Assembly: GCF_014217605.1 (NCBI RefSeq)
Contig: NZ_CP043639.1
Span: 457,501-521,500 of the forward strand
Origin: Sphingomonas sp. NBWT7
GTDB lineage: Bacteria > Pseudomonadota > Alphaproteobacteria > Sphingomonadales > Sphingomonadaceae
Direction of reading: 5' to 3'
Length of the DNA stretch: 64,000 nucleotides
The translations under genes and the position numbers were made by a program. Below, piece by piece: positions 25,902-36,304 of the stretch. Under the pieces are notes generated by a model that was not told the DNA's origin, ran no database searches, and was given only the letters and a program-made list of their open reading frames with translations. Position 1 is the first letter of the stretch, and each line of letters opens with the position of its first letter.

Positions 25902-26897
25902 TCAGGCCCAGCCCTCGAGCACCTGATCGGGCGGGCGATGGCCGTCGGCCCACATGCGGATGTTGGTGATCACCTTCTCGCCCGTGGCGAGCCGCCCCTC
26001 GTAGGTGGCCGAGCCCATGTGCGGCGTCATCACCACATTGGGCAGCGCGAGCAGCCGCGGGTCGATCGCGGGCTCGTGCGCCCATACGTCGAGCCCCGCG
26101 CCGGCGAGCCGTCCCGCCTCGAGCGCGTCGACCATCGCCTCCTCGTCGACGATCCCGCCGCGGCTGGCGTTGATCAGGAACACGTGCGGCCGCAGCAGTG
26201 CGATGCGGTTCGCGTCGATCAGATTCTCGCTGTCGGCGTTGCGCGGCGTGTGGATCGTCAGGATATCGATCCCTGCCAGCATCTCGTCGAGGTTGGGGTG
26301 CCACTGCGCCTGCAACTCGGCCTCGACCACCTTGGGCAGCCGGTGACGGTTGTGATAGTGGATCGACAGGCCGAACCCGCGCGCGCGACGCGCCACCGCC
26401 TGGCCGATCCGGCCCATGCCGACGATGCCCAGCGCCTTGCCGCCGATACGATGCCCCAGCATCCCGCCGGGCGACCAGCCCTTCCATTCGCCCGATCGTA
26501 CCAGCTTCTCACCCTCTGCCAGCCGCCGCGGGACGGAGACGATCAGCGCCATCGTCATGTCGGCGGTGTCCTCGGTCAGCACGCCGGGCGTGTTGGTCAC
26601 GATGATGCCGCGCGCGCGCGCTGCCTTGAGGTCGATATGGTTCACGCCCGCACCGAAATTGGCGATCAGCTTCAGCCGCGGCCCCGCCGCCGCGATCAGC
26701 GCGGCGTCGATCGTGTCCACCACGGTGGGCACCAGCACGTCGCAGTCGCGTACCGCCGCCTCGAGCGCCGAACGGCTCATCGCCTGATCGCCGCGGTTGT
26801 TCACCGTGTCAAACAGCGTGTCTAGCCGATCCATCACGGCATCGGGCAGTTCGCGGGTGACGACGACGCGGGGCTGGGGAGTGCGCTGGCTGTCCAT
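25902..26897 (-). CDS. D-2-hydroxyacid dehydrogenase (glyoxylate reductase-like)
   Basis: A 331-residue NAD(P)-dependent dehydrogenase of the GyaR/GRHPR type, reducing glyoxylate or hydroxypyruvate. The substrate motif is NFGAGVNHIDL near residue 88, the Rossmann motif GIVGMGRIGQAVARRARGFG near 158, the catalytic Arg in INASRGGIVDEEAM near 245, Glu in DVWAHEP and His in PHMGSAT near 292. The ATG at 26897 is preferred over one 30 nt upstream for length. Single gene, divergent from the SH3 gene. Confidence 0.92.
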   Translation of the reverse strand: MDSQRTPQPRVVVTRELPDAVMDRLDTLFDTVNNRGDQAMSRSALEAAVRDCDVLVPTVVDTIDAALIAAAGPRLKLIANFGAGVNHIDLKAARARGIIVTNTPGVLTEDTADMTMALIVSVPRRLAEGEKLVRSGEWKGWSPGGMLGHRIGGKALGIVGMGRIGQAVARRARGFGLSIHYHNRHRLPKVVEAELQAQWHPNLDEMLAGIDILTIHTPRNADSENLIDANRIALLRPHVFLINASRGGIVDEEAMVDALEAGRLAGAGLDVWAHEPAIDPRLLALPNVVMTPHMGSATYEGRLATGEKVITNIRMWADGHRPPDQVLEGWA

Positions 26898-27007
26898 CGC
26901 CTGCCGACTTGGCGAAGCGCCGCGCAAGCGTCAACGATCGGTTGAAGCCGCGCCCCGCCCGCGGCTACAGCGGGGCAGGTGACAGGGGCGGGCGATTGGG
27001 GCAGGCA

Positions 27008-27505
27008 ATGCGGCGAACAGGTAGCGTAATCATGGCATTGGCGGCCGGCGCATTGGCGTTCGCCGGCAGCGCCGAAGCACAGGCGGGCAAGGACAAGCCG
27101 AAGCCGCCGTATTTCGCATCGATCAGCGCTGGCAAGGCGCGGATGCGCTCGGGCCCCGGGCGCACCTTTCCCGCGACCTGGCTCTACGTGCGCGCCGATC
27201 TGCCGATCCGCGTGGTCGACGTGTTCAAGGAATGGCGCAAGGTGGAGGATCCCGGCGGCACGCAGGGCTGGATGCTCGGCGCACTCGTCAGCGGCACGCG
27301 CACCGCGATCGTTCAGGGTTCGGTCGTCGAACTGCGCGAGCGGCCGGCCTATGGCGCGCGGATCCTGTGGCGCGCCGAGCCTGGCGTCGTCGGCCGCGTC
27401 AGCCAATGCGCGCGCGGCTGGTGCCGGCTCGACGTGAAGGGGCAGGCGGGATACGCCGAAGTGGCGCGGCTGTGGGGCGTGACGCCCGACGAGACGCTGC
27501 CGTGA
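27008..27505 (+). CDS. exported SH3-domain protein
   Basis: A 165-residue periplasmic protein with a signal peptide (RRTGSVIMALAAGALAFAGSAEA). Two bacterial SH3-like segments follow: KARMRSGPGRTFPATWLYVRADLPIRVVD with EWRKVEDPGGTQGWM, then VELRERPAYGARILWRAEPG with GWCRLDVKGQAGYAE. Such SH3b domains bind peptidoglycan or peptides. The stop overlaps nadC by 4 nt (GTGA), a positional coupling seen in alphaproteobacteria without an obvious functional link. Confidence 0.88.
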   Translation: MRRTGSVIMALAAGALAFAGSAEAQAGKDKPKPPYFASISAGKARMRSGPGRTFPATWLYVRADLPIRVVDVFKEWRKVEDPGGTQGWMLGALVSGTRTAIVQGSVVELRERPAYGARILWRAEPGVVGRVSQCARGWCRLDVKGQAGYAEVARLWGVTPDETLP

Positions 27506-28344
27506 CCCCGATCCCCGGCTTCGATCAGGACGCCTTCGTCACCGCGACGCTTGCCGAGGATCTCGGCGACGCGGGCGACATCACTTCCGCCGCGGTAATC
27601 CCCGCCGATGCACGCTTCGTCGCGGCGATGAACACGCGCGACGCGATCACCGTCGCGGGACTCGACGTCGCCGCCGCCTTCTTCCGCCGGATCGATCCCG
27701 AGGCGACGATCAAGATGCTTGTCGTGGACGGCACGCAGGCCGCCCCCGGCACGCGGTTGATGACAATCGAGGGCAGCGCCCGCGCGCTGCTCACTGCCGA
27801 GCGGTCGGCGCTCAACACGGTCCAGCATCTGTCGGGGATCGCGACGCTCACCGCGCATTATGTCGCCAGGATCGCGGGCACCGGCGCGGTGCTGCTCGAC
27901 ACGCGCAAGACGCTCCCCGGCCTTCGCCACCTGGAAAAATATGCGACGCGCACCGGCGGCGCGCAGAACCACCGCATGGGCCTGTGGGATGCGGCGATGA
28001 TCAAGGACAATCACGTCGCGGTCGCCGGCAGCGTCGGCGAGGCGGTGCGCCGCGCGCTCGCCGCCGGCATCGCCGAGGTGATCGTCGAGGTCGACCGCGT
28101 CGACCAGATCGAGCCCGCGCTCGCCGCCGGTGCGACGCGGCTGCTGCTTGACAACATGCCGCCCGCCGTATTGCGCGGCGCCGTCACGCTGGTCGGCGGC
28201 CGCGTGCCGACCGAGGCATCGGGCGGCGTCAACCTCGACACGATCCGCGCGATCGCCGAAGCCGGGGTCGATTTCATCAGCGTCGGCCGGCTGACGCAAT
28301 CCGCCCCCGCCGCCGATATCGGCCTCGATTTCGCGCTCATCTGA
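27502..28344 (+). CDS. nadC: nicotinate-nucleotide diphosphorylase (quinolinate phosphoribosyltransferase)
   Basis: A 280-residue enzyme of de novo NAD synthesis, making nicotinate mononucleotide from quinolinate and PRPP. EDLGDAGDITSAAV opens the protein. RSALNTVQHLSGIATLT, DTRKTLPGLRHLEKYATRTGGAQNHRMGL (cut here for length by family numbering near residues 133-161) and IKDNHV are active-site segments, and SGGVNLDTIRAIA binds phosphate. The start is GTG at 27502, overlapping the SH3 gene stop. nadA and nadB are not in the window. Confidence 0.95.
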   Translation: MTPIPGFDQDAFVTATLAEDLGDAGDITSAAVIPADARFVAAMNTRDAITVAGLDVAAAFFRRIDPEATIKMLVVDGTQAAPGTRLMTIEGSARALLTAERSALNTVQHLSGIATLTAHYVARIAGTGAVLLDTRKTLPGLRHLEKYATRTGGAQNHRMGLWDAAMIKDNHVAVAGSVGEAVRRALAAGIAEVIVEVDRVDQIEPALAAGATRLLLDNMPPAVLRGAVTLVGGRVPTEASGGVNLDTIRAIAEAGVDFISVGRLTQSAPAADIGLDFALI

Positions 28345-28358
28345 AGGACCTGCCGATC

Positions 28359-28799
28359 GTGCTTCGCCCGCCATCGATCGTCCGCTTCGAGCGGCTGTAT
28401 CTCGCTGCCGTCGTGATCGGCCTCGCCAATACCGGCTTCGGCTGGGCACAGTCGATGCGCGGTTTCGCGCGCAACCCGATGCTCGCCGAGATGACGTGGC
28501 TGTTGCCCACGCTCGTCGCCGTCGGCCTCGTGCTGCGGCTAACGCTCTGGTACTTCACGGCGCGACGCCCGAGCCTCGTCGCCAAGTGGATCGTCGTGGC
28601 GCTCGCTGCGATCGCGGCGGTCGGTCTGCTGCTGCTCGTCTTTGCGCTGGCGAGCGGATCGTCGCCGTCGCCCGCGGCGACGGTTACCGGCGCGCTGTCG
28701 GGCGTGCTTCACGTTGCCGCGGCGGCCTGTCTCTTCCGCAACGACGCGCGGCAATGGTTCGGCGAAGCCGCCGACGAAGATCTGGAGAACGAAGAATGA
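28359..28799 (+). CDS. integral membrane hypothetical protein
   Basis: A 146-residue protein with four predicted membrane segments: LYLAAVVIGLANTGFGWA, WLLPTLVAVGLVLRLTLWYF, WIVVALAAIAAVGLLLLVFAL and a weaker one at TGALSGVLHVAAAACLF. It ends in an acidic tail (EAADEDLENEE). The start is GTG at 28359, 14 nt after nadC. It overlaps the RNase T2 gene by 4 nt. The family is unrecognised; co-transcription with nadC and RNase T2 gives no clear function. Confidence 0.8.
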   Translation: MLRPPSIVRFERLYLAAVVIGLANTGFGWAQSMRGFARNPMLAEMTWLLPTLVAVGLVLRLTLWYFTARRPSLVAKWIVVALAAIAAVGLLLLVFALASGSSPSPAATVTGALSGVLHVAAAACLFRNDARQWFGEAADEDLENEE

Positions 28800-29506
28800 T
28801 CCGCGTTGCCCTTGCCGTATCGATGCTGCTGCCGGGGGTGGCGACCGCGCAGGCGCTGCAATGTTCGGTATCGCCAAATACCGCGCTGTCGGTCCGCCCC
28901 GATCTGCCCAGCGAGCGTGAGCCGCAGCGGTTGCTGCCGATCGGCCATTACACGCTCGCGATCAGCTGGGCCCCGCAATATTGCCGCAACAAGCAGGACG
29001 ATCCGCGCGCCAGCTTCCAGTGCGGCGGGGACAACCGCTTCGGCTTCGTCCTCCACGGGCTGTGGCCCGACGGCGTCGGCAAGGAGTGGCCGCAATATTG
29101 CAAATCGACGCCGCTGCTCGCACCCGCAACCATTCGCGCCAACCTGTGCGCCACCCCCTCGGCGCAGCTGCTGCAGCACGAATGGGCGAAACACGGCACG
29201 TGCATGGCGGGTGAGACGCCCGACAGCTATTTCGCGCGATCCACCGCGCTCTACCGCAAGCTGCGCTATCCCGACATGATGCATCTGTCGCGCCGCCCGC
29301 TCACTGCCGGGCGCTTCGCGCAGGCGATGGCGCGGGCGAACCCCGGCATGCGCGCAGACATGATGCGCGTCACCGCGACGCGCGAGGGCTGGCTCGACGA
29401 GCTGTGGATCTGTATGGACAAGAGCTTCCGCTACGCGCGCTGCCCGGCCCATCAGGGCGGCGTCGCGCCGAGCGCCAAGCTGCGCATCTGGCGCGGCCGC
29501 CGCTGA
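28796..29506 (+). CDS. ribonuclease T2, exported
   Basis: A 236-residue secreted endoribonuclease of the T2 family. A signal peptide (IRVALAVSMLLPGVATAQA) precedes the mature part. The two catalytic segments are FGFVLHGLWPDG (CAS I His) near residue 84 and LQHEWAKHGTCM (CAS II His/Glu/Lys) near 130. Several cysteines should form disulfides in the periplasm. Cleaves RNA via cyclic 2',3'-phosphates, probably for phosphate or nucleoside scavenging. The start overlaps the upstream membrane gene by 4 nt. Confidence 0.93.
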   Translation: MIRVALAVSMLLPGVATAQALQCSVSPNTALSVRPDLPSEREPQRLLPIGHYTLAISWAPQYCRNKQDDPRASFQCGGDNRFGFVLHGLWPDGVGKEWPQYCKSTPLLAPATIRANLCATPSAQLLQHEWAKHGTCMAGETPDSYFARSTALYRKLRYPDMMHLSRRPLTAGRFAQAMARANPGMRADMMRVTATREGWLDELWICMDKSFRYARCPAHQGGVAPSAKLRIWRGRR

Positions 29507-29519
29507 TCGGCGGCGAGGA

Positions 29520-29546
29520 CCGCCCCCGCGCTGCCGGCGGGGGCGG
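29520..29546. terminator. bidirectional hairpin between RNase T2 and vWA genes
   Basis: CCGCCCCCGC (29520-29529) pairs perfectly with GCGGGGGCGG (29537-29546) in the 49-nt space of two convergent genes. There is no U tract, but the 10-bp GC stem and place suggest a shared terminator. Confidence 0.6.
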
Positions 29547-29555
29547 GCATCCGGG

Positions 29556-30734
29556 TTAGCGCTTGCGCGTCAGCTCGCGCATCGCATCGTCGAGCCCGGC
29601 GAGCGACAGCGGATACATACGGTCGTTCATCAGCTCGCGGATCACCTTGACCGATTGTGAATAGCCCCATTGCGCCTGCGCCACGGGGTTCAGCCACACC
29701 GCGGCGGGATAGGTTGTGGTCAGCCGCTGCATCCACACCGCCCCCGATTCCTCGTTGAAATGCTCGACCGAGCCGCCGGGATGGGTGATCTCGTACGGGC
29801 TCATCGACGCGTCGCCGACGAAGACCAGCTTATAATCGTGCGGGAACTTGTGCAGCACGTCCCACATCGGCGTCCGCTCGGCAAAGCGGCGCTTGTTGTC
29901 CTTCCACACGCCCTCGTACGGGCAATTGTGGAAGTAGAAAAATTCTAGGTTCTTGAACTCGCTCGTTGCCGCCGAGAACAATTCCTCGCACAGTTTGACG
30001 AACGGATCCATCGATCCGCCGACGTCGAGGAACAGCAACAGCTTCACCGCATTGCGGCGCTCGGCACGCATGCGGATGTCGAGCCAGCCCTGCCGCGCGG
30101 TGCCGTCGATCGTGCCGTCGATGTCGAGCTCGTCCTGCGCGCCCTCGCGCGCGAACTTGCGCAGCCGGCGCAGCGCGATCTTGATGTTGCGGGTGCCCAG
30201 CTCCTTGGTGTTGTCGAGATTGCGAAACTCGCGCTGATCCCACACTTTCAGCGCGCGCTTCTGCTTCGATTCGCCGCCGATCCTGACGCCCTCGGGGTTG
30301 TAGCCCGAATTGCCGAACGGGCTGGTGCCGCCGGTGCCGATCCACTTGTTGCCGCCCTGGTGGCGCTTCTGCTGCTCCTCGAGCCGCTTCTTTAGCGTCT
30401 CCATGATCTCGTCCCACGAGCCAAGTGACTTGATCGCTTCCATTTCCTCTGGCGTCAGGAACTTGTCCGCCACCGCCTTCAGCCAGTCGGCCGGGATCTC
30501 GGCGCCCTCCTGCGCGAAGCTCGTCTCAATCCCTTTGAAGACCTTGGCGAAGACCTGATCGAACTTGTCGAGCAGCCCCTCGTCCTTCACGTACACCGCG
30601 CGCGACAGATAGTAGAAATCCTCGGGCGTGCGGTCGATCACCTCGTGCTGCAGCGCCTCGAGCAGCAGCAGATGCTCCTTCATGCTCGCGGGGATGCCGG
30701 CGACGCGTAGCTCGTCGAGGAAGTTCAGGAACAT
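29556..30734 (-). CDS. von Willebrand factor A (CoxE-like) domain protein
   Basis: A 392-residue cytosolic protein with an N-terminal helical part (FLDELRVAGIPASMKEHLLLLEALQ), a charged linker, and a C-terminal vWA domain from about residue 230. LLFLDVGGSMDPF is the MIDAS motif in the DxGxS form, and FVGDASMSP carries a later metal-site residue. CoxE-like proteins act with MoxR AAA ATPases as metal-cofactor-insertion or remodelling chaperones. The matching MoxR gene is 850 nt upstream on the same strand (31586-32440), with only the CHAP gene between. Confidence 0.9.
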   Translation of the reverse strand: MFLNFLDELRVAGIPASMKEHLLLLEALQHEVIDRTPEDFYYLSRAVYVKDEGLLDKFDQVFAKVFKGIETSFAQEGAEIPADWLKAVADKFLTPEEMEAIKSLGSWDEIMETLKKRLEEQQKRHQGGNKWIGTGGTSPFGNSGYNPEGVRIGGESKQKRALKVWDQREFRNLDNTKELGTRNIKIALRRLRKFAREGAQDELDIDGTIDGTARQGWLDIRMRAERRNAVKLLLFLDVGGSMDPFVKLCEELFSAATSEFKNLEFFYFHNCPYEGVWKDNKRRFAERTPMWDVLHKFPHDYKLVFVGDASMSPYEITHPGGSVEHFNEESGAVWMQRLTTTYPAAVWLNPVAQAQWGYSQSVKVIRELMNDRMYPLSLAGLDDAMRELTRKR

Positions 30735-30827
30735 CGGCTCTCCGCCCTATCGTCTGCTTTGACGACGGCTGATGCCAGAGATGCGGCGAAGCGGCCAGCC
30801 TGAACTTCGGTTATGGTTTTCGCAGGT

Positions 30828-31394
30828 TCAGCGACGTGATGCTGCCGCGCCGGCTCCGGGCACGTAGGCGTCGATCAGCGCGCCGACGTAATCGGGATCA
30901 CGCCCCGTCAGCTCGGCGGCGGGGCGGGCGGGGGAGTAGATGAACCCGTGCACGCGATAGGTCGTCCCGCCGAGCCCGTCGGCGTCGCGGTACCACACCT
31001 TCACCTCGCTCCAGTCGTTGCGCTTGCTGACGTCGAACACCGTCACGTCCTGCTCGGCATGGCCGCGCACGCCGTTTTGGCGCGACCAGTTGGCGTGGGT
31101 GAGCATCAGTACGCGGTCTTCGACGATCCGACTGACGACCGCGACATGGCCCAGCGGCAGCCGCGCCTGCTTGGCGAAGGCGATGACCGATCCGACGACG
31201 GGCTTCTCGCCGCGGCGATACTTGCCGTCGGCCTGATCCCACCACGTCCAGGCATCGCCGTAGATCTGGATGCCCGATGCCTGCCGCGCGAACGGCACGC
31301 ACTGGCCAACATAGTCCAGCAGCGATCGGGCTTGCGCCGGGGCGGAGAGCAAACACGCAAACGCTGCGACGATAGCGAGGGGGGAGCGCTTCAT
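30828..31394 (-). CDS. CHAP-domain amidase/peptidase, exported
   Basis: A 188-residue protein with a signal peptide (KRSPLAIVAAFACLLSAPAQA) and a CHAP domain. The nucleophile Cys is in YVGQCVPFARQASGIQIYGDAWTWW near residue 32, His is in PLGHVAVVSRI near 82, and the third residue probably in THANWSR. It would cut peptidoglycan peptide bonds in the periplasm. The ATG at 31394 is chosen over the adjacent GTG. It lies between the MoxR and vWA genes on the same strand. Confidence 0.88.
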   Translation of the reverse strand: MKRSPLAIVAAFACLLSAPAQARSLLDYVGQCVPFARQASGIQIYGDAWTWWDQADGKYRRGEKPVVGSVIAFAKQARLPLGHVAVVSRIVEDRVLMLTHANWSRQNGVRGHAEQDVTVFDVSKRNDWSEVKVWYRDADGLGGTTYRVHGFIYSPARPAAELTGRDPDYVGALIDAYVPGAGAAASRR

Positions 31395-31495
31395 CACCCC
31401 GCGAAACTACGCTCGATCGGTTGAGCAGCAGGTTGCGCGTCGTAGTTAGCAAAGCGTTAGCGCGCTCTCGTGAACGAGGCGTCGCATGCGTAACA

Positions 31496-31510
31496 ATCGT
31501 TGATAACGAT
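31496..31510. promoter_or_regulatory. short perfect palindrome upstream of the CHAP gene
   Basis: ATCGTT-GAT-AACGAT, 6-bp arms around 3 nt, about 100 nt before the CHAP start. It may be an operator; no family is assigned. Confidence 0.3.
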
Positions 31511-31548
31511 AAACCAACCCGCCGAATCGCGCGACCGGACCGGCCGGG

Positions 31549-31574
31549 GGCGGCGCGCCGATCGACGCGCCGCC
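31549..31574 (-). terminator. hairpin after the MoxR gene
   Basis: GGCGGCGCG (31549-31557) pairs with CGCGCCGCC (31566-31574), 12 nt beyond the MoxR stop. No U tract follows on the minus strand. A probable but unproven terminator, which would separate moxR from the CHAP gene. Confidence 0.5.
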
Positions 31575-31585
31575 GGCCCCAGTGA

Positions 31586-32440
31586 TCAGTTCTTGTTCGC
31601 CTGCCGCTTGGCCATGAACGCCAGCCGCTCGAACAGCATCACGTCCTGCTCGTTCTTGAGCAGCGCGCCATGGAGCGGCGGGATCGCCTTGGTCGGGTCG
31701 CGGTTCTGCAGCACGTCGAGTGGCATGTCCTCGTGCAGCAGCAGCTTAAGCCAATCGAGCAGCTCGCTGGTCGACGGCTTTTTCTTCAGGCCCGGTACCT
31801 CGCGCACGTCGTAGAAGATGTCCATCGCCTTACTGACGAGCATCTTCTGAATGCCGGGAAAGTGGACGTCGACGATCGCCTGCATCGTCTCGCGATCGGG
31901 GAATTTGATATAGTGGAAGAAGCAGCGGCGCAGGAACGCGTCGGGCAGTTCCTTCTCGTTGTTCGAGGTGATGACGACGATCGGGCGCTCGGTGGCGCGC
32001 ACCGTCTCCTTCGTTTCGTAGACGTGGAACTCCATCCGATCGAGTTCCTGCAGCAGATCGTTGGGAAACTCGATGTCGGCCTTGTCGATTTCATCGATCA
32101 GCAGCACGGGCAGCTCGGGTGCGGTGAACGCCTCCCACAATTTACCCTTCCGGATATAGTTGCCGATGTCGTGCACGCGCTCGTCGCCGAGCTGGCCGTC
32201 ACGTAGGCGAGCGACGGCGTCATATTCGTACAGGCCCTGCTGCGCCTTGGTCGTCGACTTGACGTTCCACTCGATCAGCGGCGCGCCCGTCGCCTTGGCG
32301 ATCTCGTAGGCGAGGACGGTCTTGCCGGTGCCGGGCTCACCCTTCACCAGCAGCGGCCGGCGCAGCGAGACGGCGGCGTTCACCGCGACTTTCAGATCAT
32401 CGGTCGCGACGTAGCTCTGCGTACCTTCGAAACGCTTCAT
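31586..32440 (-). CDS. MoxR-family AAA ATPase
   Basis: A 284-residue AAA+ chaperone ATPase. Walker A is VKGEPGTGKTVLAYE near residue 33, Walker B LPVLLIDEIDKAD near 110, sensor 1 VVITSNNEKELPDAFLRRC near 155, with the arginine finger region following. MoxR proteins work with vWA partners to fold or activate protein complexes; the CoxE-like vWA gene at 29556-30734 is the probable partner. The ATG at 32440 starts the conserved MKRFEGTQSYVATDDL. Confidence 0.94.
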   Translation of the reverse strand: MKRFEGTQSYVATDDLKVAVNAAVSLRRPLLVKGEPGTGKTVLAYEIAKATGAPLIEWNVKSTTKAQQGLYEYDAVARLRDGQLGDERVHDIGNYIRKGKLWEAFTAPELPVLLIDEIDKADIEFPNDLLQELDRMEFHVYETKETVRATERPIVVITSNNEKELPDAFLRRCFFHYIKFPDRETMQAIVDVHFPGIQKMLVSKAMDIFYDVREVPGLKKKPSTSELLDWLKLLLHEDMPLDVLQNRDPTKAIPPLHGALLKNEQDVMLFERLAFMAKRQANKN

Positions 32441-32523
32441 GCCCTCACCCCGTCTTCTTCGAATATCGGGTAGGGCGATGCGGGAATTTTCGCCGCGGTG
32501 CAAGCGGCTGAGACCGGCGCGCG

Positions 32524-33186
32524 TCAGTCGGTGCGCGCGCTCGCGCGGGCGTCGAGTAGATGCCACAGCCCGCGATGCTGCGCGACGAGCTGCTGCGCGC
32601 CGAAGCGCATCGCGCGTTCCGCCGCCGGGGTGGTCGCCGCACGATCGGCGATGCGCGCGATATCCGCCAGCCGCGGCAGCGTGCTCGGCGCGATCGGCGT
32701 GCCGGCGCGCTCGGCGGCGGCATCGAACATCGGGCGGATACGCTGCCAGTCGGCGAGGAAGGCGAGCGCCGCGCCGGTGGCGCAACCGAGCCGGTCCGAT
32801 CGCGCCAGCGTCGCCAGCGCGTGACGCTGCCCGATGATCGTCGTCGTCGCTTCCGTCTGCCCCGGTGTCGACGGGATCGGCCCGATCGCGACGGTCAGCG
32901 CGATCAGCCGCTCGCGCTCCTGATCGAAGGCGAGCGCGGCGTCGCCGAGCCACATTCGAACGCCTGCGTCTGCGATCGCTGCACCCGCGAGTGCGACGAT
33001 GCTCGGCGCGGTGCCGTGCAGGCTGCAGAAGGCGTGAACCGCATCGGCGAGATCGCGCCCGCTCGCGCCCGGCTGCATCATCCGTCGGGCATGCGCGGCG
33101 GACAGGCTGCCGTCGTCGGTGACGATGTCGACGATTGACGGGCCCAGCGCTGTGGAACCTGCACTGGAAATCATCGACACGCCCAT
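32524..33186 (-). CDS. uncharacterised protein, sphingomonad type
   Basis: A 220-residue, alanine-rich, mostly helical soluble protein with no family I can name with confidence. Features are AARMMQPGASGRDLADAVHAFCSLHG-like helices in the first third, a central TEATTTIIGQRHALATLARSDRLGCATGAALAFLADW, and SVxxxA-type helices to the end. No signal peptide or membrane segment. It lies between moxR and the PAS gene on the same strand. An internal ATG four codons in is an alternative start. Confidence 0.72.
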   Translation of the reverse strand: MGVSMISSAGSTALGPSIVDIVTDDGSLSAAHARRMMQPGASGRDLADAVHAFCSLHGTAPSIVALAGAAIADAGVRMWLGDAALAFDQERERLIALTVAIGPIPSTPGQTEATTTIIGQRHALATLARSDRLGCATGAALAFLADWQRIRPMFDAAAERAGTPIAPSTLPRLADIARIADRAATTPAAERAMRFGAQQLVAQHRGLWHLLDARASARTD

Positions 33187-33239
33187 TTCCCCAAACCGGT
33201 GGAGGGAGCGGCTTACAGGCAGGGGTGTAAAGAGGGCGT

Positions 33240-34133
33240 TTATGCCCCGCCGTCGTGCGGCACGATGACGGCGAATACCCCCGTAATGCGCCCGCCCGCG
33301 GTCAACGGCGCGAGCCCGATCGCCGCCGGCGATATCTCGGCGCCGCCGACCAGCAGCGAGGCCGAGAGCGACATCGCTGCACCCTGCTCGATCACGGCTT
33401 CCAGAGCATCGCCGACGCGCGTGCGATCGAAGACCGCGATCAGCGATACCAGCCGTGCCGCGGCAAGCGCGTCAAGCGTCGCGCCAGTGAGCGCGGCCAG
33501 CGCCGGGGTCGGCTCTTCGATTCGACCCCGGAGATTGAGGCTGACGGCGGCCGATCGCGTCGCGGCAAGCGCGGCCGACAGCGCCTCGTGCCGCTCGCGC
33601 CAGCGCTGACTCTCCTCGGTTGCGGTCGTGTCCGCGATCTTGACGACGCATCCCTCAGGCGTCGCGATCACGGTGCAGGCGAGGCGCCGTTCCGCGACGC
33701 GCGGCGAGCGGCACTCGATCGTCTCCGTCTCGCCCGATGCGAGAACGCGACGCACGGTAGCGGGTAGTGTCGTATCGCCTGGCGCGGCGCAGCCGGCGAT
33801 CGGCTGGCCCGCGCTCGCCGCCGCCCCGAAATAGCGCCGCGCGCCGCGGCTCGCGCCGGTGATGACGAGATCGCGATCCGTCACCAGCATGATCGTCTCG
33901 ACCACATCGAGCAGCGTGTCGCGCATGGTGTCACCGGATGCGGCCGCGAAATGCGGCGTGCACAGGGCGTCCATCACGTCGAGCGAGGTGAGCACCAGCC
34001 GCGGCCGCCCGCGATGCAGGATATAGATCGGCGCACGCGTCGCCCGCTCCTGCCAGACGCCGAAATGGCGGACTAGATCGGACGCGGTGACACGCTGTTC
34101 GGCACCGGGCTGCGTGGGAGAAAGTCTGATCAT
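33240..34133 (-). CDS. Phd-like N-terminal domain fused to two PAS domains
   Basis: A 297-residue soluble protein. Residues about 13-57 (VTASDLVRHFGVWQERATRA, then YILHRGRPRLVLTSLDVMDAL) look like the DNA-binding fold of Phd/YefM antitoxins. A PAS domain follows at about 68-170 (LDVVETIMLVTDRDLVITGAS, YFGAAASAGQPIAG) and a second at about 190-297. There is no kinase, GGDEF or output domain, so the Phd-like part could be the output, making a one-component sensor. No toxin gene is beside it. The PAS call is firm; the Phd-like call is inference from pattern. Confidence 0.75.
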   Translation of the reverse strand: MIRLSPTQPGAEQRVTASDLVRHFGVWQERATRAPIYILHRGRPRLVLTSLDVMDALCTPHFAAASGDTMRDTLLDVVETIMLVTDRDLVITGASRGARRYFGAAASAGQPIAGCAAPGDTTLPATVRRVLASGETETIECRSPRVAERRLACTVIATPEGCVVKIADTTATEESQRWRERHEALSAALAATRSAAVSLNLRGRIEEPTPALAALTGATLDALAAARLVSLIAVFDRTRVGDALEAVIEQGAAMSLSASLLVGGAEISPAAIGLAPLTAGGRITGVFAVIVPHDGGA

Positions 34134-34249
34134 GCACTCGTTTCACCGAGCGCGCGTCACGACGACAACCGATCAGCGTCGGAGCGGATCAACCCGCATT
34201 TTTTTTGGGCCGAAACGAAGGTTCCCGTCACCAGGCGGCGGAAGGCGGA

Positions 34250-34269
34250 CGGCGTGGCGTACCACGCCG
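34250..34269 (-). terminator. hairpin after rpoD
   Basis: CGGCGTGG-CGTA-CCACGCCG, a perfect 8-bp stem with a tetraloop, 14 nt beyond the rpoD stop. No U tract on the minus strand. A probable transcript end or stabiliser. Confidence 0.45.
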
Positions 34270-34282
34270 CCGCGCTTTGCCC

Positions 34283-36303
<2,021 letters not shown>

Positions 36304-36304
<1 letters not shown>

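Noticed and set aside
34190..34207. T8 run after GCGG-N6-CCGC as an intrinsic terminator
   Set aside because: The T run is on the plus strand, where no gene ends, and the stem has only 4 bp. For rpoD on the minus strand it is an A run.
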